This document shows, one piece after another, positions 35,091-47,382 of a stretch of DNA of 64,000 nucleotides; positions within the stretch are counted from its first letter, which is position 1; every line of letters begins with the position of its first letter. Location: NCBI GenBank assembly GCA_947685225.1, contig CANTUV010000008.1, forward strand, positions 32,294,001-32,358,000, written 5' to 3'. This stretch comes from Garcia nutans. Lineage: Eukaryota; Streptophyta; Magnoliopsida; Malpighiales; Euphorbiaceae. The notes under the pieces were generated by a model. It made no database searches. It was given only the letters and a program-made list of their open reading frames with translations, and had not been told where the DNA came from. Made by a program: the position numbers and the translations under genes.

Positions 35091-36655
35091 AAATGTGTTT
35101 GTTATTTGGTCTTCAACATTGTTGGATCTTCAAATGTCTTTTGTACCTAAACACACTTAAAACAATAATGATCCAACCAAATGTATATGGAGGATTCTAA
35201 GTTCTTGAATAAGGTAAATTGTTATGTATGAATATATCAATGATAATATAGGAAATGTGGAAGATATAATGATCAATGAAAAAGTATGTGCAATGTCATT
35301 GATTATGTATACTTGAGTGATGAATTGAATTGATCAATATGATTTGATGATAACGTTGATATTATATGAACCATGTTAGGTTTTATGCATTGTCAATCTC
35401 ATAAATTGTATTGTACTATATGTAGATTGAGGATGCATATGAATAATGGCATGTTGTGTATAATGTGGAATATCATGAGATCATTGATGATGAATTACTT
35501 TAATGTTATGATTGAAGCATGCCTATATGGTATGATTGATTCATGATATGTTTGTGTAGTAATGTAATTGATGTTGCATATATCAATGATGAAACTTGAA
35601 ATGTGATTTGAGATATAATGTGATATAAAGCCATTGTTCTTGGCAATGATGACTCAAATGTAATATAAAGCCATTGTGATTGGCTATGGTGATGCAATTG
35701 AAAGAAATAAGGCATGTTTGCCTAAATGATGATGAGAATTGAGAATAGAAATGATAATGAAATAATAAATGAATTGTGTGACTAATGTGTTATTCCATTT
35801 TCAGAGTTTGTTGTTGGTGGCATGCCTATTAGTAATAATCTCTTGAAGTTAGGTTGGATTTGATCCTTGAAGCCAAGTTGGGTTGAAGTTTAACATGTTT
35901 TACTCCCCTTGAAGCTTGGTTGGGTCTAATCCTTGAAGCCTAATTGAGATGTTACAACCCTTGAAGCTAGGTTGGGTTTGGTTCTTGAAGCCAAGTTGGG
36001 TTGATACTTAGCATGCTTTGTTCCCCTTGAAGCTTGGTTGAGCCTAATCCTTGAAGCCTAGTTGGGTCTATGATAATGATAAATGTGATGAATAAACCAA
36101 AGCATTACTCTGAAAATTGAATGGCATATTAGTGTGTCTTGGGCCCATGCTTGTCTTTGTGTAATGTGAGTCATGAATGGTAACATGATTGATAAATAAG
36201 ATATATGGAAACAATGTTGAAACAAATGAATAATGAGATCTATGAATGCTTTTGATGGAAATGTGTTTCATGATTAATGAATTGTGAATAAAGTGATGTT
36301 ATGAAGTATGAGTTTGTAATATATGTATTGATTTTGTTGAGATATGAGGTTATGGAATTGTTGTATCATGTGTAACATGTTTGTGAATGTGGAATTTGTG
36401 AGAATTGTTCTTTTAAAGGTTTGAATGGTGTTTTGTTGTGATTATATATACATATATATGTGTATATGAAATAGAAAGGGTAGGTATTGTGTTGTGAATA
36501 TGCTATGTAATGATGTATTTAATTTATGAGATTAGTGGCAATATATGAAGAATCCATTGAGAAAGGAAAAAGTGGTAAGAAAACAATAAAACATGATGCT
36601 AAAATTATAAGGTATGATTATTTTGTAATGTATATTTTATTATTTATTTGTACTA

Positions 36656-36692
36656 CTAAGCTCTCGGGCTTAGCGCGCTTGTGTAATCGCGC
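36656..36692 (+). other. Twin hairpin in the K LTR
   Basis: CTAAGC/GCTTAG (6 bp, loop TCTCGG) is followed by GCGCG/CGCGC (5 bp) and then AGGT. The 3' LTR carries the same structure at about 43025-43061. Confidence 0.72.
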
Positions 36693-36985
36693 AGGTATTT
36701 ATGCGGATGATCTGGATGCTTAGCTGCTATGCCACGAGAAAAGTATGAGTGTCTCGAGACCAACTAGAAGGTGATGCATACATGTATGATTTTAATTATG
36801 TTTTATTTTTTATAACAATAATGATTCTTATAAATGTTTCTTAAATTAATATAATATTGCTTGACCTTGGATAAAGATTTTTAAATAGAAACTAAAAGTG
36901 ACATTCTTATACTTTATATACGCATTGTATGTATACCAAGTATATGTATAGTGCTTATATAGAGTATGGGGTGTTACAGTTATTT

Positions 36986-36997
36986 TGGTATCAGAGC
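36986..36997 (+). promoter_or_regulatory. Primer binding site of element K (initiator Met tRNA)
   Basis: TGGTATCAGAGC is the standard match to the 3' end of initiator Met tRNA. Confidence 0.9.
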
Positions 36998-39900
36998 TTA
37001 GGTTCGAGATTCTCGGCCTAAGTGAAATTTAAAAGAAAATTTTTTGAAGAGTTTAAATAAGAAGTGAAAAGAAGATTTTTGAAATGCAATTGATAAGACA
37101 TGCATATGCTTTCACATCTAGGTTGGTCTCGAACGTGGCATTATGTGAATTGTGATGTATTTGAATTACATGAAATAAATGATAGTGTATAAATGAGGTT
37201 TCATATAAAAGCAAATTTTGAAATGTTGATAATTAAGAGATGAGTGTGATACAAAGAAATGATATGGAAGGTATAAGTAAAAAGTTTGATTATTGACATG
37301 TGTATGATATTTAAAGAAATGGCTAGAAGAATTAAGTGGGAAATGAGTTAGAAACAAATTAAGATTAAAGTATGTGATCTATCCTCTATTGTTTGAATCT
37401 CTTTCTAATAAACTTTATGGTTGGATTTATAGAAAGAGGAAATATTGTTGGATGGGTAATATGAAAAGATATATTATGTAAATGCAAAGAGTACAGTGAA
37501 CTATTGAATGAGTTGATTGGTATAGATTAATTGTGATAATGTAAGGTGTCGATATGTAAAGTTAAGGTTATGTTCAAAAGAAAAAGAGATGACGTTGGTT
37601 AAGTACAAATATACATTGGTGTTATTTGTATTGCTATTTTAATGCAAACATGGTGATTTCACTATTAGAAATGTGATATGCTTGAATTTTGTGAAAGCTC
37701 ATGTTAATGGTGGAGATATGAGATATTTAGATTTTCTTTGGAATAAGTTTAATAATTGTGAAACGTATATGTTTTGATGTTACTTTGTGGTATATACATA
37801 TAAGATGTTTTAAAGTTAATATGAATAGTAGTAGATGAATAAATTGAAGTTTGAGTAAATTAGTAAGTTGGAAATTTATAGTTTTCATGGAATGTGGATG
37901 AAGATCAATGAAGTATTGATAGTTTAATGTATTTAATACATGAGATATATGAAATGAATATTAGTGCTCATGAAAGTATTATGAATTGGGAGATGTGATT
38001 GATAGTAGGAAAATTTGGTGTGAAATGAAAGAAAAGGAATTGAGCAAAAGAAAATGAGTTACTTTAAGTAATTTGATTGGGAAGGATGAAAAATGACTAT
38101 GAAAGATGTGTTAAAGATATTTATAAACAAATGTAAGAGAGATATCACATTGGAAATGTGATTAAGTTCCTTGTGAAATAATATTATAAGTACAGTATGT
38201 ATATTTATTGAAGTTAATGAATAACTTAAGTTATGGTAAACAAATGAGAATGATAATAGTTAAAGGAAAGTGATAAATATTAAATTCGTATAAATTATAT
38301 GCAGAAGGGAAATTCAGTAAATTGCATAATTATGTGTTTGTATAAAGAGGATTGTGAAATGAACTTTTCGATATGAATGTGACCTATGAAGGTGTATATA
38401 ATATGTTTATTATTTTATATCATTAAATGTTTAATGGTATTAGAAGTAAGAATGGACCTGGGTAATATTGAACAGTGAAATTGTTATGGCAATAATTAAA
38501 TGAGGTTATTATAAGATGTTGTGGAACTCAAAGTATTTGAGTGTGAAAATGTTTTATGTATAAATGTATAATAAGAATTGTAAGGAAGGAATTATGTATT
38601 TGAAAATTTCTAGAAGAGATGGATTGGAAATGGAGTAATGAAAGATACTTGTGTAAGATTTGTATCTAGTTGAAGGTTGGGTATTGGAAATGTTAAAGAT
38701 AATATTATTGAACATGAGTTGGGTTAATGATGATTAAATAATCAAAAGCAAACTGTTTTGAAATAGAATTAAAATGTGTTAATTCTTGGTGTAATACAAG
38801 TTTGGAGAATACATATATATAATTTTTGTGATATAATCTAATATTATAATTGTAAAGGTTGGAAATCGAATAATAGAAGAACGAGATTGATTTACAAACC
38901 CCAAATGTGATTGCTTATATATTATGGTCATATGACTTGGTTAGTGTGATTAGTGGTTAGTTTTATTATCTTCAGATTTAGAACTGAGATTGATAACTAT
39001 GTTTCTAGAAACATGGTTAAAAGATATGATTGGGGAAGTTATATTTTATAATTTCGATGTTAAAAAGTTAATTATACTTATGAGAAGTAAAGCAAGGGAA
39101 GAGAATTGTGATAATGTTTTAAGTTATGAATTGTGTAATAGAACAATAATTATATAAATATAGTAATATTGAGTGAAGAAATAATAACATGAAAGAAATT
39201 GTAATCATGATTGAAAGTTATACTGAATATATTTATAGTATAAAGTGATTAAGTGATTAAACTTAAAATTTATGGGAGCATGAATAATGTAAATTAATAT
39301 GTGTATATCAATAATGTTGGAAATGATATGATTGAATAATGAGGTGTTCAAAATAGTCGATGATATATAAGTATACTATTTTGATATGATGGGAAATCAT
39401 AATTGTTGGCAATGATGTTAGAAATAAATTATATTGAGGTATAATGCCTAAATGATTATGAAAAATGAATTGTGAAAAGATAAATGAACGGACTTATCTG
39501 CCTCCTGTGGAACCATGCAGACTCAATGTGTTGGGCAATTGAACTTGGATTACTAATTTTGGTTGGAGGAAAAGTACGTTTATGAAGATATAGTTGTTGG
39601 CTATATTGATAAATTTTGAATGAGTATAAGAAATGATGAAATAATTATTGAAATAAGGAAATGTATATGTATAAGCATGATTCATATTGATTGAATATAT
39701 GAATTTGGAAAGATTAGAATTTGAATATAAGTTTGACCTAATGAACTTAGGTTATATATAAGCATATATGGTAAAATCCAATGATAAATTCCAATAAGTT
39801 AATTGTTGGTTTGAATTAAATAAAGTTGAAATGTTAGTATATTGTGATGGATAAATCGATTGATCTAGGTTTCGTTAAAGTTGCAAGGCAACATTGAGAT

Positions 39901-40426
39901 TTAATATGTGCAATTGTATTGGGAGTGTAAGATTTAATGGTAATGTGTATGATATAATATTCTGATTTATGAATGAACATAAATAAATTGAGGTATATTA
40001 ATTGTACATGGTGAGAAACAAGCTTAAGAGAGTAAGAATTTAGTTATCCATTGAAGTTGTTTATTTTGAAAGTGATGGTAAGAATGGAATAAACAATGCT
40101 AAGATATTGATTAATGATTTTTGAGGTTAAAGTTAAGAGAATATCTATAAAGAGTTAAAGTGATAATCTGACTTTAGTACAAAGATAAAATGTATTGGAG
40201 ATGTTATGAGATATCTTGATTGCTTTGTTGAGAAAGTAATAAGAGGTAAAGATATATATATATATACCTATACAATGATGAATTATGAATTTCAGAGAAG
40301 ATGATTATCTCTAAGGGGGAGAGTAGAAGATATGTGATTTGATAAAACTATATTGTAAGATACGATTATCTTCATATGGAAATTAAGATGGTAAATTGTT
40401 CTAAATGGGTTGTTATTATACTGGAT

Positions 40427-40462
40427 AATTTCGAGGACGAAATTATTTAAGGGGGAGAGAAT
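40427..40462 (+). promoter_or_regulatory. Hairpin and polypurine tract of element K
   Basis: A 7-bp stem AATTTCG/CGAAATT (loop AGGA, 40427-40444) precedes TTTAAGGGGGAGAGAATTG and the 3' LTR. Confidence 0.85.
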
Positions 40463-40592
40463 TGTAATATCCTAAAGTATACCCTAAAAGTGTTGGGATT
40501 ACTGTTGTATTTGGATTCAATGTGTGTGTTGAAGAGAAAAGAAGAAGAAAGTCAAAAAGAAATTGTGTGTGGTGGAGATTTAAATGGTATAA

Positions 40593-40648
<56 letters not shown>

Positions 40649-43347
40649 TATATAAGATAAGAACGAAGGAAGGATGGAGAACCTTCCTTCTTCCTCTTAT
40701 TCTGTTTCTTCTTCGTGGACAAGAGAGCACGAGAGAGAGAGAGAGCACGAGAGAGAGAGAGAGAGATTGATCTTTATCAAATTTCTTAAGGATTTTAAGA
40801 GTATTGAAGATGGAGATGAAGATTTGGCAAGCTATATAGGTAAGTACACATTTCTTGAATGAATTTTATTGATTATACATATATATAAGTATATACCTTC
40901 TTGTGTGGTTTTCTTTTGGATTGAGTTTATGTTGAGTATGATTGGTGTGTAAAATGATGATAACAAGAGATTTAAGTATGTAAATGTGTGGAATTGATAT
41001 CTAAGTGATGATGAGTTGAGAAAATTGTGAGGAAAATGATGAAATGTTGAATTAGAGTTTGGTTTAGATGAATTTCGAAGTGTTTGGTCTATGAATTATT
41101 GAAGGACACGGCCAAGTTATGGGAGACACGGCCAAGTTAGGGCAAATTTGGCCGTGTTGGATGAGTTTTGGAGAGACACGGCCACTGGCTTGGCCGTGTC
41201 CCTTGCCTGTGTTTGTTACTGTCTGATTTATGTTGAGAGACACGGCCGTGTCCCTTGCCCGTGTCTGGTACTGGATTGTTGTGTTGAGAGACACGGCCAC
41301 TGGCTTGGCCGTGTCCATTGCCCGTGTTTGCTACTGCTTGTATTGGTGTTGAGTGACACGACCACAAGCTTGGCCGTGTCGCTTGGGCGTGTTGGCTACT
41401 GGATGTTTATATTGGGAGACACGGCCACAAGCTTGGCCGTGTCCCTTGAGGGTGTTTGCAAATGTGTTTGTTATTTGGTCTTCAACATTGTTGGATCTTC
41501 AAATGTCTTTTGTACCTAAACACACTTAAAACAATAATGATCCAACCAAATGTATATGGAGGATTCTAAGTTCTTGAATAAGGTAAATTGTTATGTATGA
41601 ATATATCAATGATAATATAGGAAATGTGGAAGATATAATGATCAATGAAAAAGTATGTGCAATGTCATTGATTATGTATACTTGAGTGATGAATTGAATT
41701 GATCAATATGATTTGATGATAACGTTGATATTATATGAACCATGTTAGGTTTTATGCATTGTCAATCTCATAAATTGTATTGTACTATATGTAGATTGAG
41801 GATGCATATGAATAATGGCATGTTGTGTATAATGTGGAATATCATGAGATCATTGATGATGAATTACTTTAATGTTATGATTGAAGCATGCCTATATGGT
41901 ATGATTAATTCATGATATGTTTGTGTAGTAATGTAATTGATGTTGCATATATCAATGATGAAACTTGAAATGTGATTTGAGATATAATGTGATATAAAGC
42001 CATTGTTCTTGGCAATGATGACTCAAATGTAATATAAAGCCATTGTGATTGGCTATGGTGATGCAATTGAAAGAAATAAGGCATGTTTGCCTAAATGATG
42101 ATGAGAATTGAGAATAGAAATGATAATGAAATAATAAATGAATTGTGTGACTAATGTGTTATTCCATTTTCAGAGTTTGTTGTTGGTGGCATGCCTATTA
42201 GTAATAATCTCTTGAAGTTAGGTTGGATTTGATCCTTGAAGCCAAGTTGGGTTGAAGTTTAACATGTTTTACTCCCCTTGAAGCTTGGTTGGGTCTAATC
42301 CTTGAAGCCTAATTGAGATGTTACAACCCTTGAAGCTAGGTTGGGTTTGGTTCTTGAAGCCAAGTTGGGTTGATACTTAGCATGCTTTGTTCCCCTTGAA
42401 GCTTGGTTGAGCCTAATCCTTGAAGCCTAGTTGGGTCTATGATAATGATAAATGTGATGAATAAACCAAAGCATTACTCTGAAAATTGAATGGAATATTA
42501 GTGTGTCTTGGGCCCATGCTTGTCTTTGTGTAATGTGAGTCATGAATGGTAACATGATTGATAAATAAGATATATGGAAACAATGTTGAAACAAATGAAT
42601 AATGAGATCTATGAATGCTTTTGATGGAAATGTGTTTCATGATTAATGAATTGTGAATAAAGTGATGTTATGAAGTATGAGTTTGTAATATATGTATTGA
42701 TTTTGTTGAGATATGAGGTTATGGAATTGTTGTATCATGTGTAACATGTTTGTGAATGTGGAATTTGTGAGAATTGTTCTTTTAAAGGTTTGAATGGTGT
42801 TTTGTTGTGATTATATATACATATATATGTGTATATGAAATAGAAAGGGTAGGTATTGTGTTGTGAATATGCTATGTAATGATGTATTTAATTTATGAGA
42901 TTAGTGGCAATATATGAAGAATCCATTGAGAAAGGAAAAAGTGGTAAGAAAACAATAAAACATGATGCTAAAATTATAAGGTATGATTATTTTGTAATGT
43001 ATATTTTATTATTTATTTGTACTACTAAGCTCTCGGGCTTAGCGCGCTTGTGTAATCGCGCAGGTATTTATGCGGATGATCTGGATGCTTAGCTGCTATG
43101 CCACGAGAAAAGTATGAGTGTCTCGAGACCAACTAGAAGGTGATGCATACATGTATGATTTTAATTATGTTTTATTTTTTATAACAATAATGATTCTTAT
43201 AAATGTTTCTTAAATTAATATAATATTGCTTGACCTTGGATAAAGATTTTTAAATAGAAACTAAAAGTGACATTCTTATACTTTATATACGCATTGTATG
43301 TATACCAAGTATATGTATAGTGCTTATATAGAGTATGGGGTGTTACA
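40463..43347 (+). mobile_element. Element K 3' LTR
   Basis: It is near identical to the 5' LTR. Differences include TTA and TA run length, a TCTTCTG/TCTTATTCTG-type substitution in the leader and scattered single-base changes. Confidence 0.95.
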
Positions 43348-43352
43348 ATCAA

Positions 43353-43503
43353 CATATAACTCGATTATCAATTCCTATCTGGCATGTACTTTTACCTATT
43401 CCTAAGATAACTTTCTCGTTACTTTATCTTACATGGCACACATAGTTATTTACTTACTACCTATCTCCCAAAATTGACTAAACCTATGCTCTGATACCAC
43501 AAA
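43353..43503 (-). promoter_or_regulatory. Element H internal start: primer binding site
   Basis: The minus strand reads TGGTATCAGAGC at 43488-43499, four bases from the LTR. The remaining 135 bases are AT-rich with no coding frame. Confidence 0.88.
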
Positions 43504-46500
43504 TGTAACACCCCATCTTAGCCTACGTCTATAGACCAAGATGGACTGTTATCTCATGGTGGTTGTGTCTTCATATTTTACTTAGCCAATTTTAAGTGCA
43601 GATTTTACAGAAATTTTGCCAGAGTTTCCCCTATAATTGGTGGTCCCAAGTGTCGCCAAAACTGATTTTTCTTATTTTTGAAAAACATTTTGTTTCACAA
43701 TTCAACTCAAGTACACTCCCAATAATCCACCCTTATAACCTCAACTACAATCCTGCAAGAAAAGTTCACACTTCTATATCCACAATCCAATTCAATTCAA
43801 AACCATACAGTTATTATACATTACTAGATTTACATGCTACATCAAGTTATCTCTTTGTATTGCTCAAATAAGTACATGCCAGTTTCTAACACCAAAATAC
43901 AAAATAAAGAGCACCACCTAAGTTTGTTGATGACCGATGGATCGCAGGACTCTTCTGCTCGCTACTGGCTCCTTGCTAATAACCTACGAGTTTAGAAGAA
44001 ACTAAACTCGCTAAGCATTGCTTAGTGGGTACTTTAACTAATTACGAAAAATAAATAATAAAAGAATAATGCACTTTTAAAATCAATGAGTCGTATTGAA
44101 AAATAATATCACAGTAAAAACAATTCATACATGTCATATATTCAGTTATTATCATTTTATCAATTCGCTCCACAAGGTAATTTGGTAGACTAACGTATGG
44201 TAAGGAACTAACTGAAACAACTGTATATATATTCTGTGGCTGTGGCCCTAAAAAAATTGCGGACCAAGCCCTGTGGAATCTGTGGCCGAAGCCCTCGGAC
44301 CGGAGTCCTATATAACTCGGGCGATTGCCCTATATAACTCGGACCGAAGTCCTATATAGCTCGGGTCGTCACCCTATATAACTCGGACCGAAGTCCTATA
44401 TAGCTCGGGTCGTCACCCTATATAACTCGGACCGAAGTCCTATATTAAAGCAGCACTGCATATAGTATGATATATCATACCCTTACCGTACTCAGTACTG
44501 TCCCAGATACCAAGTGGAGCCAAAATTCTCATACCATTTCTTAATCGAATATGCATTATACAATTATCGACTTATGGTTCTTATATTATTTCACCATGAA
44601 ATATCATATTTTATCATTTTAATAACATACTATACTCATTTATATTCATAAGGAATCAATTGGATTACTTTTGAAAAATGACCAAATGAATAATAGCAAA
44701 ATGACCATATGAATAGTAAATTCTGGTTTTGGACTCAACTCGATCCTTATTTTGAAAAATCGTATAAAATAATCCACTTGAGTAAAAATTCTAAAATTTT
44801 TACAGAATTTATTTCTACATGTTAAAATCATTCCTTTAAAATTTCAGATCAAAATGGACACAAAATCTTGGTCAAATAGTTCACCCAACCAGACTGCTCC
44901 AGTTGCCCTGCATCCTGGCAGCAGTTTTGAATTTTATAAATTCCGTAAATTAAATTCAATCAATGTGGTTCCAAATTATTTTTCTCAAATACTAGACTTA
45001 TTAAAAAACAACATATCCAAAATTCAACTCAATATAATTTTTCTATATTTAATTAAAAATCGTACAAGTCACAGCAATTTACTAATTGTAAAACAGAAAA
45101 ATTTTCAAAAAGAAGTTCAATGGTTAAAGTACCAAACCTTGCTTTTCCTTGCTCTTCTTATCTATTTCACTTCCTTTCCTCTCTAATCTCCTTGATTTCC
45201 TATGAATTTAATATGTCACATATGTAAGAACAAACCCTAGATATGAACATGATGCTGCCTTATGATTTTCTAACAATCCTTTACTTATTCTTACTAATAA
45301 TCACCATTTTCATCATTTCCTTTAAGTTTATCATTTTTCACCATAATCATCAACTTACTAATTCTTTCCCAACATGAACATAATATCAAATCTTCCTAAA
45401 CATAGCCTAATACCTAATTCTAATGAAAGAATAAGACTTAGGATGGTATCTTACCTTATTTCCTATTGAATTTCACTTGAGAAATGGCTTGGACTTGAAA
45501 CTTGTCTCCTTGAAAATGGAAGGGAGGGGGAGCACGACTTAAAGAAGAAGAAAAGTGGTGATGGTGGTGTCTTTTTGATCCTTACTTGGGTTTGGATGAC
45601 CATAATTAGTTATTTATAATTTAATTTACATTTAATTAATTTATTTATTTTCAATGGCCATGATTTGTCCAACACATTTGGATTTAATGGCTAGGATTTG
45701 GTTTATTTTCAATGGCCATGATTTGTCCAACACATTTGGATTTAATGGCTAGGATTTGATTTATTTTCAATGGGCATGATTTGTCCAACACATTTGGATT
45801 TAATGGCTAGGATTTGGTTTATTTTCAATGGCCATGATTTGTCCAACACATTTGGATTTAATGGCTAGGATTTGGTTTATTTTCAATAGTCATGATTTGT
45901 CCAACAAATTTGGATTTAATGGCTAGGATTTGGCCACTTGAAAGTGGTTTTTTTTTCTTTTAATATTTTGCCCCCAAAGTTATATTTAATTACAAAATCG
46001 CCCCTCCAGTGGAAATGTCCAAAATGTCCTTATCGGAAAATCGCCCGTAACTTACAAACCATGCGTTTTCAGGAAAAATTGAAACCCACGGTTATGACCC
46101 GATTAATCTCAAGAATATTCTTCCGGGGTCGGATATGGGCACTATTAAGAACTTCCGACACTAAATTTTTAAGTTTACATAGTTGCCCCTAACTTTTGAG
46201 AAATTTTCACTTAGGTCCTTTTGATATCCCTTCTTGACCTTGCTGTCTTTCTTTATTAATATCGTTTTACTCACAACTCCAAATTAATTAATTCTTATTC
46301 CTACTGAGACTAGACATCTAGGGCTACATTGTGTCAAAATTTCAGGTTGATCCGAGCTATATCTGATTTTTGACGGTCCTTTGAAGTCAAGCCTACTATG
46401 CTGTCCTGAGGCAGCTTGCACATTGTCTGCTAAATCCATCATATCTTATTCTGTACAACTCCAAATTGGGTAATTTAAAGTTATACGTCTATCTAAGACA

Positions 46501-46661
46501 CAAATAAACAATTAAGTCTTCTTTGAGACTCTCTAATTCTGTCATTAACTTGGATGAAATTCGAGCTCAAGTTATAGGTCATGTTCTAAGTTCCTTTGTT
46601 CTAAGCCTAAATCATATCCTCTATGTTTGTTTCTTACCAATCTGGAATTCGGGATGTTACA
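43504..46661 (-). mobile_element. Element H 5' LTR
   Basis: It is near identical to the 3' LTR, including the 44-bp and 58-bp arrays and the twin hairpin. A 4-bp indel lies near 45328. Confidence 0.95.
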
Positions 46662-46666
46662 GATTT

Positions 46667-47110
46667 CGTGTGCTAGTTTGAATGAAGGCATTCAAACTAT
46701 CTTCTAATGTGGGTGGCTTGAGGTACTCTTGATTTGAATATTGTTCTTGAGAGTAAGGATTTCTTTGGTAAGGTTGAAAAAAATTTCGAGGTGAAATTTG
46801 CTGCTGGTATTCCCAAGAAAAATTTGGTTGGCTTCCCCAGCTGGGATTATAAGGATTGGAATATGTGTCATTTCTACCCATTTGCTGGAAACCTTGGTAG
46901 TCATATTCTTCCTCTGGCCATTCTTGGTATCGTCCAAAACCCATTGAACACGTGTTTGCACTATGTCCTACATTGCCATATACTGCACATATCTCTTGGC
47001 GTGGCATAGGTGCTCTTCCTCTTGCATTTAGCACCTTAAGTTGATTCGTCAATTATGCTAATTGCCATGCCATTTCAGAATCATCGTTCCTATCATAAAC
47101 TCGTTCGTGC
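46667..47110 (-). pseudogene. Element J gag fragment with defective zinc knuckle
   Basis: The frame encodes MAWQLA, a stop, then LTNQLKVL, a knuckle-like CAVYGNVGHSANTC in which the second cysteine is tyrosine, and the Athila hallmark YSNPYNPSWGSQPNFSW, followed by the first 23-residue PTLEDSLNAFIQTS repeat. The TAA between the first two parts stands where CAA would fit. No capsid domain precedes it: only about 250 bases separate this frame from the primer site, so the N-terminal half of gag has been deleted. It continues at 30860 beyond H. Confidence 0.8.
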
Positions 47111-47382
47111 CATGAAAACTACATCTTTACACAAGGCACTTAGAAACTTAAAGAAAACAAACAAATAATTAAATTCAAAGAAAAACAAAACAAACAAACA
47201 ATTCACAGAAAATGAACAAACAATGAAAAGAAAAATCAAACTATTACTACTGCGACAGCCTTCCCCGGCAAAAATAAAAAGAAAACAACACTTAGTACTT
47301 TAAAGAAAACAAACAACCGAAGAAAAAAAAAATCAAACTATTACTACATCGACAACCCTCCCTGACAGCGGCGCCAAAAACT
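47111..47382 (-). promoter_or_regulatory. Element J leader and primer binding site
   Basis: The minus strand has TGGCGCCGCTGTCAGGGA at 47359-47376, six bases from the LTR. It resembles the Asp-tRNA-type primer site of Athila/Tat elements. The rest is A-rich on the plus strand with no coding frame. A repeated segment with ATCAAACTATTACTAC occurs twice (about 47227 and 47331). Confidence 0.82.

Larger units (their letters stand above)
34103..36978 (+). mobile_element. Element K 5' LTR
   Basis: It starts TGTAATATCC and ends GGGGTGTTACA. In order it carries a TTA microsatellite (34236-34278), two GA-rich runs (about 34350-34397), the GACACGGCC array (34737-35090), the CCTTGAAGC minisatellite (35845-36065) and the twin hairpin (36656-36692). 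Confidence 0.95.
36979..40462 (+). mobile_element. Element K internal region, non-coding
   Basis: The region begins with the primer site TGGTATCAGAGC (36986-36997), seven bases from the LTR, and ends with an AATTTCG/CGAAATT hairpin (40427-40444) and the purine run AAGGGGGAGAGAA. Between them is AT-rich sequence with no coding frame that I recognise. It is homologous to 1-3259 of element A, with many indels. Confidence 0.88.
34103..43347 (+). mobile_element. Element K: LARD, coding-free LTR retrotransposon
   Basis: LTRs at 34103-36978 (2,876 bp) and 40463-43347 (2,885 bp) flank a 3,484-bp internal region with no gag or pol. A perfect ATCAA duplication (34098-34102 and 43348-43352) flanks the element. 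The primer site TGGTATCAGAGC and polypurine tract are both present. I count about 10 substitutions plus two microsatellite length changes between the LTRs, about 0.4%, so this is the youngest insertion here. LTR ends, primer site and polypurine tract match A and B. Confidence 0.95.
30861..46661 (-). mobile_element. Element H: giant-LTR element with about 230 bp of internal sequence
   Basis: LTRs at 30861-34021 (3,161 bp) and 43504-46661 (3,158 bp) are flanked by a perfect GATTT duplication (30856-30860 and 46662-46666). Removing the nested element K leaves only 34022-34102 plus 43353-43503, about 232 bp, which hold the polypurine tract with its hairpin and the initiator-Met primer site. There is no gag or pol. 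I count about 20 differences between the LTRs, near 0.6%. The element must have been copied entirely by proteins from another element. Confidence 0.92.

Noticed and set aside
34779..35150. Open frames on both strands through the GACACGGCC arrays, encoding peptides such as GHGQASGRVS (also at 7136-7378, 17175-17417, 27735-28365, 41148-41519, 48811-49416)
   Set aside because: They are read-through of a GC-rich repeat with few stop codons, occur on both strands at once and lie inside LTRs. They are not genes.
15927..43499. TGGTATCAGAGC sites considered as tRNA gene fragments
   Set aside because: Only 12-13 bases match the tRNA 3' end and each abuts an LTR, so they are primer binding sites. No cloverleaf is present.
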